A DNA stretch of 10,547 bases from an uncultured Faecalibacterium sp. (GTDB lineage: Bacteria > Bacillota > Clostridia > Oscillospirales > Ruminococcaceae), in NCBI GenBank assembly GCA_934501115.1, contig CAKSTO010000059.1, positions 1-10,547 on the forward strand. The letters run 5' to 3'. Below are positions 1-6,154 of the stretch, piece after piece (the stretch's first letter is position 1; the number at the start of each line of letters is the position of its first letter). The position numbers and the translations under genes are program-made. Below the pieces are notes generated by a model. The model worked only from the letters and a program-made list of their open reading frames with translations. It was not told the origin of the DNA and made no database searches.

Positions 1-7
1 GGGAAAA

Positions 8-1453
8 TCAGTCCTCTTTATACAGAACCAGCGTGCCAGCCAGAGCGATGACAAAGGCCAAAACCGAGGCGGCCAGCACGACCCACATGCTGAACAGGCC
101 GGTACTGCCGGCATCAATATAGCCGGGCAGGCCGAACAGGCCCAGACCGCCGGGAATGTAGCGCTTCGCGCCCAGCACGCCCACCAAAGCGCCGGCAATG
201 CCGGAGGCAACGCAGGCAATGACGAAGGGCTCCTTCTTGGGCAGGTTGATACCGTAAAGCGTGGGTTCCGTGATGCCGAACATGCAGGAGATGAACGCGG
301 GGATGCCGATTTTCTTCAGCTTCTGGTCGCGGGTGCGCAGGATCACGCCCAGAACAGCACCGGCCTGTGCGAAGGGAGTGGCGAAGGTGCCGGGCATGAT
401 GAAGTCATAGCCAAGGTTCGCAATGTTGATGTAACCCAGAGGAATGATGGACCAGTGGAAACCGAAGATGACCAGAACCTGCCAGAAGGTGCCGACCAGT
501 GCGCAGCCCAGCGTTGCGCCGATGACGGGAATGTTGAACAGAGTCTCGAAGCAGAGGGTCAGCACAGCGCAGATGACACCGGAAACAGGACCGATGACCA
601 GGTAAGTCAGGCTGGACATGACGACCAGAACGCAGACCGGGGTGATGAACGCCTTGATCATGTCAGACAGGTGATTGTTGAGCCACTTTTCCAGCTTGGC
701 AGCGAAGAAGCAGCACAGGACGATGGGGATAACCGAGGAGGTGTAGCCGGATTTGGGGAAAATCACCGGCAGACCGAAGAAGGTGGTGTAATAGCTCATC
801 TCAAAGGCGGAGCCGGTCAGCACGGTGCCCAGTGCCTCGCCGGATTTCAGAGCCACCATGGTGGGATAGCACAGGGAAATGCCCAGCGCCATGCCGGTGA
901 ATTCGTTCATCTTGAACTTCTTGGCGGCGGTGTAACCCAGAATGACCGGCAGGAAGTAGAAGAAACCATCGGCAACGGTGTACCAGATCATGTACGCGCC
1001 GCTGGAGGAATCCAGAACGTGGAAGAAGGTCAGCAGCGTCAGCAGACCTTTGATGATACCGGAGGCACCCAGCAGCGTGATGGTGGGTGCCATGATGCCG
1101 GAGATCATGTCGATAAGTACTGTGGCAATGTTCTTTTTGCCGCTCCCCTGCTCGCCGCCTTTCACAGCGTTGCCGTCCTCGTCCACAACGCCTGCGCCCT
1201 GCAGATGTCCGACCTCCAGCACTGCGTCATAGACCTCGCCCACGGTGTTGCCGATGACTACCTGATACTGACCGTTGGCCTGAATGACCTTGATAACGCC
1301 GTCGGTCTGGTTCAGGATGTCGGTGTTGGCCTTGCTTTCGTCCTTGAGCTTGAAGCGAAGCCGGGTGATGCAGTGGGTGATGCTGTTGATGTTTTGTTTG
1401 CCGCCTACATTCTGAATAATGATGCGGGCCAATCCATCATACTTGCTTGCCAT
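8..1453 (-). CDS. PTS sugar permease, EIIBC (glucose/beta-glucoside superfamily)
   Basis: Membrane permease of the phosphoenolpyruvate phosphotransferase system, which imports and phosphorylates a sugar at the cytoplasmic membrane. The start at 1453 is chosen over an upstream ATG at 1507 because AGGAGAGG (1461-1468) lies 7 nt before it and the EIIB fold begins at once; this gives 481 residues. Residues 1-80 are the EIIB domain, with the phosphocysteine motif ITHCITRLRF (Cys28). A hydrophilic linker at about 85-108 leads to an EIIC domain of roughly ten hydrophobic segments (110-478), with GFHWSIIP at 341-348 and the conserved GITEP at 393-397. The family's frequent C-terminal EIIA domain (about 150 residues) is absent, so a separate EIIA must supply phosphate. 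Sucrose, trehalose and beta-glucoside transporters share this architecture, so the substrate is not assignable. It is probably controlled by the adjacent LacI-type regulator. No phospho-glycosidase is visible; one may lie beyond the window start. Confidence 0.93.
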   Translation of the reverse strand: MASKYDGLARIIIQNVGGKQNINSITHCITRLRFKLKDESKANTDILNQTDGVIKVIQANGQYQVVIGNTVGEVYDAVLEVGHLQGAGVVDEDGNAVKGGEQGSGKKNIATVLIDMISGIMAPTITLLGASGIIKGLLTLLTFFHVLDSSSGAYMIWYTVADGFFYFLPVILGYTAAKKFKMNEFTGMALGISLCYPTMVALKSGEALGTVLTGSAFEMSYYTTFFGLPVIFPKSGYTSSVIPIVLCCFFAAKLEKWLNNHLSDMIKAFITPVCVLVVMSSLTYLVIGPVSGVICAVLTLCFETLFNIPVIGATLGCALVGTFWQVLVIFGFHWSIIPLGYINIANLGYDFIMPGTFATPFAQAGAVLGVILRTRDQKLKKIGIPAFISCMFGITEPTLYGINLPKKEPFVIACVASGIAGALVGVLGAKRYIPGGLGLFGLPGYIDAGSTGLFSMWVVLAASVLAFVIALAGTLVLYKED

Positions 1454-1460
1454 GATTGAT

Positions 1461-1468
1461 CCTCTCCT
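1461..1468 (-). promoter_or_regulatory. Ribosome binding site of the PTS gene
   Basis: AGGAGAGG on the minus strand, 7 nt upstream of the ATG at 1453. It decides this start over the in-frame ATG at 1507, which has no comparable site and would add 18 basic residues before the EIIB domain. Confidence 0.8.
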
Positions 1469-1486
1469 TTTCTTTCTTGTCTGTAT

Positions 1487-1515
1487 CCGGCATCGGTTCG
1501 TGAACATCGCGCCGG
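1487..1515 (-). other. Inverted repeat in the PTS gene leader
   Basis: CCGGC at 1487-1491 pairs with GCCGG at 1511-1515. Nested inside is the near-palindrome GTTCGTGAAC (1496-1505). If transcription starts near 1524, both lie within the roughly 70-nt leader of the PTS mRNA. It could be a modest hairpin or an operator. It does not resemble a full LicT/SacY antiterminator-terminator pair that I can recognise, and no T-tract follows. The pairing is short and may be chance. Confidence 0.25.
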
Positions 1516-1530
1516 CCTTGTTGCATCCCT

Positions 1531-1539
1531 ATTATAGCA
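1531..1539 (-). promoter_or_regulatory. Putative extended -10 promoter of the PTS gene
   Basis: The minus strand reads TGCTATAAT, a perfect -10 hexamer TATAAT (1531-1536) preceded by the TGN extension (1537-1539). The -35 region (about 1553-1558, GTTCCA) is poor, as is usual for extended -10 promoters. Predicted transcription start is near 1524, giving a leader of about 70 nt. It implies that the PTS gene can be expressed separately from the upstream lacI gene. Confidence 0.6.
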
Positions 1540-1570
1540 AAAATCCTTGCTTTGGAACGATGCTGTGCAG

Positions 1571-1586
1571 AAAAGAAAAATCTTTT
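1571..1586. repeat. AT-rich inverted repeat upstream of the PTS promoter
   Basis: AAAAGA (1571-1576) and TCTTTT (1581-1586) form perfect 6-bp arms around AAAA. It lies just upstream of the PTS -35 region. It could be a weak transcript end for lacI or a protein site. The stem is nearly all A-U, so termination would be weak. Confidence 0.25.
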
Positions 1587-1655
1587 GGCGAATGTGGGCA
1601 AAAAACAGAGGGGGATTTGGTAATTCTTGATAAGAGAAACGGGGAGAGCTGGAGA

Positions 1656-1678
1656 ATTTACTAAAGTATTTACTAAAG
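1656..1678. promoter_or_regulatory. Direct repeat with ACTAAA half-sites, candidate LacI operator
   Basis: ATTTACTAAAG occurs twice in tandem (1656-1666 and 1668-1678), a 12-bp period with one T between. Each copy contains the odd palindrome TTTA-C-TAAA. It sits immediately after the lacI stop codon and about 120 bp upstream of the PTS -10. The ACTAAA half-site recurs in the divergent promoter region at 2785-2808, which suggests one regulator recognises both. That the regulator is the adjacent LacI protein is an inference. Confidence 0.45.
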
Positions 1679-1688
1679 CCAATAAAGA

Positions 1689-2729
1689 TTACCGGCTCGG
1701 ATCCGATGCATTCCGGTTCCGGACGGTGCCCCGAACTACGATGGAGGGCTGAATCAGAGTCCGCACATTTTCTGGCATATGATATTGAAGCCGCTCGTGC
1801 AGGCGGCTGACGGCCAAACCACCCATGCGCTTTTTGTGGACACCCATGGTGGTAAGCTGGGGGGACATCATGGTGCAGATACTGGAATCATCAAACCCAA
1901 TGATGGAAATATCCTGCGGAATGCGAATCCCTTCCTCTAATAAAGCACGGCAGCAGCCAGCCGCAATCTGGTCGTTGTCCGCAAAAAAGGCGCTGGGCAG
2001 CATGGGTTCCGTGGCAAGATAGGCCCGCATGTCCTTGGCGGCGGTTTCGGCGGAGCTTCCCACCCGGACGATTCGCCGGGAGGAATCCTTGGCGACACCC
2101 TCAGGCAGGCTACGGCAGCCGTACAGATACCCATCATACCGCTCGGCAAAGTTGCGGATCTCCACGCTGCTGTGCAGGTAGCCCAGCTGGATGTGACCGC
2201 ATTCAATCAGATAGCGGACAGCGTTCCATGCTCCGTATCGGTTGTCAATACCAACAGAATCATAACGTACAGACGGGAAATAATTGTCCAGCAGAACGAT
2301 GGGAAGATCAATGCCGGCGAACAGCTCCATATCATGACTGCGCATCTCGGTGGCCAGCAGCACAATACCGACGCTTTTCAGTGTACGCAGACTATGAAGC
2401 TGTTCGGCGGCGTCCTGGCTGGCATAAAAGAAGGTCACTGAAAGGTAATACCCCAGCTCCTGCGCCCGCTCGGCCACACCCTCCGTCAACTGCTGAAAAA
2501 ACGGAGTGTCTGCCACGACCTTGCCGTGCCGCTTGAATATGACAAGCTGAATCATGTTGGACGGATCTTCCTGTGCATGCTCCGGGGGTGCAAAGCCCAG
2601 TTCCTGAGCCTTGGCAAGCACCTGCCGCCGGGTGGCCTCACTGACGCCGGGCCTTCCCCGCAGTGCCAGAGACACCGCAGCCTGTGAAAGACCCAATTGC
2701 TGCGCAATTTCCTTGGCCGTTACCTTCAT
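1689..2729 (-). CDS. LacI-family transcriptional regulator
   Basis: A 346-residue sugar-responsive repressor or activator of normal family length. Residues 3-47 form the LacI helix-turn-helix plus hinge: AKEIAQQLGLSQAAVSLALR followed by a GRPGVSEATR stretch, in which the recognition helix starts around SQAAVS. From about residue 60 it has the periplasmic-binding-protein-like effector domain, with the family-typical ADNDQIAAG segment and the IPQDISIIGFDDS segment followed by PQLTT. The start at 2729 is supported by AGGAGGT at 2737-2743, 7 nt upstream. It lies between the PTS gene, on the same strand, and the divergent five-gene sugar operon, so it probably governs both. The likely inducer is the imported sugar or a phosphorylated intermediate. 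The exact ligand is unknown. Confidence 0.95.
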   Translation of the reverse strand: MKVTAKEIAQQLGLSQAAVSLALRGRPGVSEATRRQVLAKAQELGFAPPEHAQEDPSNMIQLVIFKRHGKVVADTPFFQQLTEGVAERAQELGYYLSVTFFYASQDAAEQLHSLRTLKSVGIVLLATEMRSHDMELFAGIDLPIVLLDNYFPSVRYDSVGIDNRYGAWNAVRYLIECGHIQLGYLHSSVEIRNFAERYDGYLYGCRSLPEGVAKDSSRRIVRVGSSAETAAKDMRAYLATEPMLPSAFFADNDQIAAGCCRALLEEGIRIPQDISIIGFDDSSICTMMSPQLTTMGVHKKRMGGLAVSRLHERLQYHMPENVRTLIQPSIVVRGTVRNRNASDPSR

Positions 2730-2755
2730 GGCGCAAACCTCCTGTCTTTTTTTCT

Positions 2756-2785
2756 ATTGTATCGCAAAACCGGGAACTTCGTCAA
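2756..2785 (-). promoter_or_regulatory. Sigma-70-type promoter of the lacI gene
   Basis: On the minus strand, TTGACG (-35, 2780-2785) and TACAAT (-10, 2756-2761) are separated by 18 bp. The -10 is 12 bp upstream of the lacI Shine-Dalgarno, giving a very short leader. The ACTAAA/TTTAGT repeat (2785-2808) abuts the -35, so its occupancy would plausibly affect lacI transcription (autoregulation). Confidence 0.65.
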
Positions 2786-2808
2786 CTAAATCATCTAAAT
2801 AATTTAGT
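2785..2808. promoter_or_regulatory. Palindromic ACTAAAT/ATTTAGT cluster, candidate LacI operator
   Basis: ACTAAAT (2785-2791) and ATTTAGT (2802-2808) are an inverted pair of 7-bp arms around a 10-bp spacer. Overlapping it is a perfect 13-bp palindrome, CTAAAT-A-ATTTAG (2795-2807). There are thus three half-sites in 24 bp of otherwise higher-GC DNA. The half-site matches the tandem ATTTACTAAAG copies at 1656-1678. Its position beside the lacI -35 fits an operator. It lies about 120 bp upstream of the predicted -10 of the plus-strand operon. Confidence 0.5.
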
Positions 2809-2928
2809 GAAGAAGACAAATCGGCGGATGTTCCTTGTGCAAAACAGATAAATTCGGGATGCTTTTTTTTCGGTTTCGACAAACTTGCAGGGAAAATTCC
2901 GCTTGGTCGGGGCACAGGGCAGACAACA

Positions 2929-2937
2929 TGGTACACT
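2929..2937 (+). promoter_or_regulatory. Putative extended -10 promoter of the isomerase operon
   Basis: TGGTACACT: -10 hexamer TACACT (2932-2937) with a TGN extension at 2929-2931. No good -35 lies at 16-18 bp, suggesting an extended -10 promoter or dependence on an activator. Transcription would start near 2944, leaving a leader of under 30 nt that holds the Shine-Dalgarno. Confidence 0.45.
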
Positions 2938-2955
2938 GAAGCCACCATCAAAGAT

Positions 2956-2964
2956 TAAGGAGGT
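2956..2964 (+). promoter_or_regulatory. Ribosome binding site of the isomerase-like gene
   Basis: TAAGGAGGT is a full match to the anti-Shine-Dalgarno complement, 7 nt before the ATG at 2972. It fixes the start there instead of at the in-frame ATG at 2885, whose 29 extra residues are unlike the family. Confidence 0.85.
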
Positions 2965-2971
2965 CCTGACA

Positions 2972-4372
2972 ATGAAACCCATCAAGCTGGGCTTTGCCCC
3001 GACACGGCGCAGCATTTTCTCTGCACCTGATGCCATCAAATACCGCGGCCTGATCGCCGACCGCCTGCGGGAGTTGGGCGTTGATTTTGTGGACATTGAC
3101 GACATCAACGAGGAGGGTCTACTCTACGATGAAAATGACCGCTTGAAGATTGTGGAAAAATTCAAGGCTGCCAAGATTGACGGTCTGTTCCTGCCGCACT
3201 GCAACTTCGGCACCGAGTACGAGTGCGCCCGCCTTGCCAAGGAACTGGGCGTACCGGTGCTGCTGTGGGGGCCGCTGGATGAGCGTCCCGAGCCGAACGG
3301 CGTCCGCCTGCGTGATACCCAGTGCGGTCTGTTTGCCACCGGCAAGGTGCTGCGCCGCTTCGGCGTACCGTTTACTTATATGACAAACTGCCGCCTGAAT
3401 GACCCTGTCTTTGAACGCGGTATCAAGGATTTCCTTGCAGTCTGCAACGTGGTAAAGACCTTTAAGAATATCCGCATTCTGCAAATCGGCCCTCGTCCGT
3501 ATGACTTCTGGTCCACGATGTGCAACGAGGGCGAGCTGCTTGAAAAATTCAATATCCAACTTGCGCCCATTCCCCTGCCGGAGCTGACTGCCGAGGTCAA
3601 AAAAGCCATTGCCGACGGCGAGGAAGTCAACGCGACGATTGCCTATTGCCGCGAAAAGATGGAAATCAAGGTCAACGATGAGCAGCTGACAAACATTGCC
3701 GGCCTGGCCGTTGCCATGGAGCGCCTGATTAAGAAATACCACTGCAATGCCGGTGCGATTCAGTGCTGGAACGCCCTGCAGAGCGAGCTGGGCATTATGC
3801 CTTGCGCTGCCAATGCGCTGCTGAACGACAAGGGGATCCCCATCGTATGCGAAACTGATATTCACGGTGCCGTCACCGCACTGCTGGTCGAGGCTGCCGC
3901 CAACGATGACACCTGCGGCTTCTTTGCAGACTGGACGATTCGCCACCCCGATGTGGAAAACGGCGAGTTGCTGCAGCACTGCGGCCCGTGGCCGCTGTCG
4001 GTGGCGAGCTGCAAGCCCTGCATCACCTACCCGCTGGCGTTTGACTATCCCGGTGCTATCACAGCCGAGGCCAAGCACGGCGACCTGACGCTGGCCCGTT
4101 TTGACGGTGACAACGGCGAGTACAGCCTGCTGCTGGGAAATGCCAAGGGCATTGACGGTCCGAACGGCATGGGAACATATCTTTGGGTCGAGGTCGAGAA
4201 CATCAAGCGGCTGGAGGCTAAAATTGTCGAGGGCCCCTATATCCATCACTGTGTCGGCATTCACAAGGACGTTGTGCCGGTACTGTATGAAGCCTGCAAG
4301 TATATCGGCATCAAGCCTGATTTGTATGATCCGATTGAAGAAAAAGTCAAAGCCTATCTGCGGGGTGAATGA
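2972..4372 (+). CDS. L-fucose/L-arabinose isomerase family protein (sugar isomerase)
   Basis: A cytoplasmic protein of 466 residues resembling the COG2407 L-fucose isomerase-like family. It probably interconverts an aldose and a ketose using a divalent metal. The N-terminus KLGFAPTRRSIFSA and the DIDDINEEGLLYDE segment (41-54) are family-typical. The central and C-terminal halves contain AIQCWNALQSELG (262-274), LLNDKGIPIVCETD (283-296) and GPYIHHCVGIH (421-431). By analogy with FucI metal ligands (Glu, Asp, His), Glu294, Asp320 and His425 or His426 are the likely site. It is shorter than classical FucI (about 590 residues), so it is not true L-fucose isomerase. Relatives include the sulfoquinovose isomerases of sulfoglycolysis, so family membership alone does not give the substrate. 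It is the first gene of the operon, and its stop overlaps the next start as ATGA. Confidence 0.85.
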   Translation: MKPIKLGFAPTRRSIFSAPDAIKYRGLIADRLRELGVDFVDIDDINEEGLLYDENDRLKIVEKFKAAKIDGLFLPHCNFGTEYECARLAKELGVPVLLWGPLDERPEPNGVRLRDTQCGLFATGKVLRRFGVPFTYMTNCRLNDPVFERGIKDFLAVCNVVKTFKNIRILQIGPRPYDFWSTMCNEGELLEKFNIQLAPIPLPELTAEVKKAIADGEEVNATIAYCREKMEIKVNDEQLTNIAGLAVAMERLIKKYHCNAGAIQCWNALQSELGIMPCAANALLNDKGIPIVCETDIHGAVTALLVEAAANDDTCGFFADWTIRHPDVENGELLQHCGPWPLSVASCKPCITYPLAFDYPGAITAEAKHGDLTLARFDGDNGEYSLLLGNAKGIDGPNGMGTYLWVEVENIKRLEAKIVEGPYIHHCVGIHKDVVPVLYEACKYIGIKPDLYDPIEEKVKAYLRGE

Positions 4373-5211
4373 AAATGAATCTGCATGAACTGGAACTGAA
4401 AAGCTGGGACCTGCGCCGCGATGTTGTGGACATTATCATGGCGGGCGGCGGCGGTCACATCGGCGGCGATATGAGCGTGCTCAACACGCTGCTGGTGCTG
4501 TACAAAAACCATCTGCGCATCACGCCCGAAACCACTGCCGACCCGAACCGTGACCGCTTTGTGTTGAGCAAGGGTCACGCGGTAGAGGCTCTGTACGCCG
4601 TGCTGGCCGACTGCGGCTTTCTGGATTTGAATGACATCAAGGCGCGGTTTTCCAAATTTGGTTCGCCCTACATCGGGCACCCCAACAATAAGCTCAACGG
4701 CATTGAGATGAACTCCGGCTCGCTTGGCCACGGTCTGCCGGTCTGCGTCGGCATGGCGCTGGCCGGTAAGATGGACAAGAAAGATTACCGCGTTTACACC
4801 GTGATGGGCGACGGAGAATTGGCCGAGGGGTCCGTCTGGGAGGGCGCTATGGCAGCGTCCAACTACAAGCTGGATAATCTCTGCGCCGTGGTGGACCGCA
4901 ACCGCCTGCAGATCTCCGGCTGCACCGAGGACGTGATGAAGCAGGACAGTCAGGAACAGCGCTGGGCGGCATTCGGCTGGAATGTCATCAGCGTGGACGG
5001 CGATTCCATTGAAGCCATGGATGCGGCGTTTACTGCCGCGAAACACCACAAGGGGCAGCCCACTGTGATTATCGCCAACACCACCAAGGGCTACGGCAGC
5101 GCCCTGATGGAAAACAAGGCCGATTGGCACCATCACTTGCCAAACGAGGAAGAATATAAACAGATACTCGCGGATTTTGCTGCGCGAAAGGAGGTAGTTC
5201 AGAATGGCTAA
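4369..5211 (+). CDS. Transketolase N-terminal (thiamine diphosphate-binding) subunit
   Basis: The diphosphate-binding half of a split transketolase, which pairs with the next gene to move a two-carbon ketol unit from a ketose (phosphate) to an aldose phosphate. It is 280 residues, typical of N-terminal subunits. GHIGGDMS lies at 29-36, SKGHAVEALYAVL at 67-79, GSLGHGLPVCVGMA at 117-130, and the thiamine-diphosphate motif starts at MGDGELAEG (146-154) and ends at DRN (176-178). Usual transketolases have GH-(P/L/I)-GG-(S/A) at the first motif; here Asp follows GG. The start ATG at 4369 overlaps the upstream stop by 4 bp (ATGA). An in-frame ATG at 4375 is better spaced from GGGGTGA (4362-4368) and may be the real start. 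Separate transketolases dedicated to one catabolic operon often serve a special donor substrate. Confidence 0.93.
   Translation: MKMNLHELELKSWDLRRDVVDIIMAGGGGHIGGDMSVLNTLLVLYKNHLRITPETTADPNRDRFVLSKGHAVEALYAVLADCGFLDLNDIKARFSKFGSPYIGHPNNKLNGIEMNSGSLGHGLPVCVGMALAGKMDKKDYRVYTVMGDGELAEGSVWEGAMAASNYKLDNLCAVVDRNRLQISGCTEDVMKQDSQEQRWAAFGWNVISVDGDSIEAMDAAFTAAKHHKGQPTVIIANTTKGYGSALMENKADWHHHLPNEEEYKQILADFAARKEVVQNG
5188..5195 (+). promoter_or_regulatory. Ribosome binding site of the transketolase C-terminal subunit
   Basis: AAGGAGGT lies inside the 3' end of the N-subunit gene, 8 nt before the ATG at 5204. A strong internal site plus the 8-bp gene overlap fits balanced, coupled synthesis of two subunits of one enzyme. 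Confidence 0.8.
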
Positions 5212-6142
5212 CAAAATTCCCAATCGTCAGGCTATCTGCGATACACTGCTGAAAGCCGCCGCCGAGGATAAGAGCATCACCGTGCTGTGCAGCGACAGCC
5301 GCGGCAGTGCCAGCCTTTCCAAATTTGCCGATACCTACCCTGAGCAGTTTGTCGAGATGGGCATTGCCGAGCAGGATCTCGTCAGCGTGGCAGCGGGCTT
5401 GGCAAGCTGCGGCAAAAAAGCCTTTGCCGCCTCCCCGGCGTGTTTCCTGTCCACCCGCAGCTATGAGCAGGCCAAAATCGACTGCGCCTACTCCAACACA
5501 AATGTGACGCTCATCGGCATTTCCGGCGGCGTCAGTTACGGCGCACTGGGTATGAGTCATCACAGCGCGCAGGACATTGCCGCTATGAGCGCCATCCCCA
5601 ATATGCGCGTCTATCTGCCGAGTGACCGTTTCCAGACAGCAAAATTGATTGAAGCGCTGCTGCAGGATAAAAAGCCCGCCTATCTGCGTGTGGGTCGCAA
5701 CCCGGTGGAGGATATTTATACCGAGGAAAACTGCCCCTTTACAATGGATAAGGCCACGGTTCTGGCCGAGGGGACCGATGTTGCCATCATCGCCTGCGGC
5801 GAGATGGTTCGCCCCGCGCTGGATGCCGCCAATCTGCTGAAAGAGCAGGGCATCTCAGCCACGGTACTGGATATGTACTGCGTCAAGCCGCTGGATAAAG
5901 AAGCTGTCATCAAAGCAGCACAGAATGCGAAAGTCGTTGTCACTGTGGAGGAACACGCACCGTTCGGCGGGCTGGGCAGCATGGTGGCACAGGTTGTCAG
6001 CGAAGTCTGCCCGCGCAAGATGAAGAATCTCTCCCTGCCTGACGCGCCGGTTATCACGGGCACTTCCAAAGAGGTGTTCGATTATTATGGCTTGAACGCT
6101 GCAGGAATCGCAAAAACCGCCGCCGATTTGCTGAACGGCTGA
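5204..6142 (+). CDS. Transketolase C-terminal (pyrimidine-binding) subunit
   Basis: A 312-residue partner of the preceding subunit; together they match the domain content of a full-length transketolase. Residues 1-165 form the pyrimidine domain, with the activating glutamate in MGIAEQDLVSVAAGLA (Glu56), and SRSYEQ-like STRSYEQAKID (83-93). The usual donor-site motif (often DGPTHQ, followed by E-D-I-A) appears as ALGMSHH-SAQDIA (114-126). LRVGRNP (161-167) matches the arginine region that contacts donor phosphate in transketolases. Residues about 185-310 form the C-terminal domain, with VTVEEHAPFGGLGS (236-249). DXS also shares these folds but is normally one polypeptide, so transketolase is favoured. 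Regulation should follow the operon. The altered donor-site loop hints at a substrate other than fructose-6-phosphate or sedoheptulose-7-phosphate. Confidence 0.93.
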   Translation: MANKIPNRQAICDTLLKAAAEDKSITVLCSDSRGSASLSKFADTYPEQFVEMGIAEQDLVSVAAGLASCGKKAFAASPACFLSTRSYEQAKIDCAYSNTNVTLIGISGGVSYGALGMSHHSAQDIAAMSAIPNMRVYLPSDRFQTAKLIEALLQDKKPAYLRVGRNPVEDIYTEENCPFTMDKATVLAEGTDVAIIACGEMVRPALDAANLLKEQGISATVLDMYCVKPLDKEAVIKAAQNAKVVVTVEEHAPFGGLGSMVAQVVSEVCPRKMKNLSLPDAPVITGTSKEVFDYYGLNAAGIAKTAADLLNG

Positions 6143-6154
6143 ATGGGGCGGTGT

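Noticed and set aside
455..1459. 334-codon open frame on the plus strand opposite the PTS gene
   Set aside because: Its translation is low in hydrophobics and rich in Gln, Asp, Gly and His with no domain, while the opposite strand encodes a complete EIIBC; it is an antisense shadow.
2861..2869. T-run in the divergent promoter region, considered as a terminator
   Set aside because: No stem-loop precedes it on either strand, and it lies between divergent genes where no transcript should end.
2730..2971. Search for a CcpA cre site or riboswitch in the divergent region
   Set aside because: No sequence close to the cre consensus and no multi-stem leader was found; the operon leader is too short for a riboswitch if the proposed promoter is right.
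3119..4264. 381-codon minus-strand frame inside the isomerase-like gene
   Set aside because: No ribosome binding site or recognisable motif; it mirrors the codon pattern of the conserved gene on the plus strand.
4354..5223. 289-codon minus-strand frame opposite the transketolase N-terminal subunit
   Set aside because: The plus strand has clear thiamine-diphosphate motifs; this frame spans gene boundaries and has no family features.
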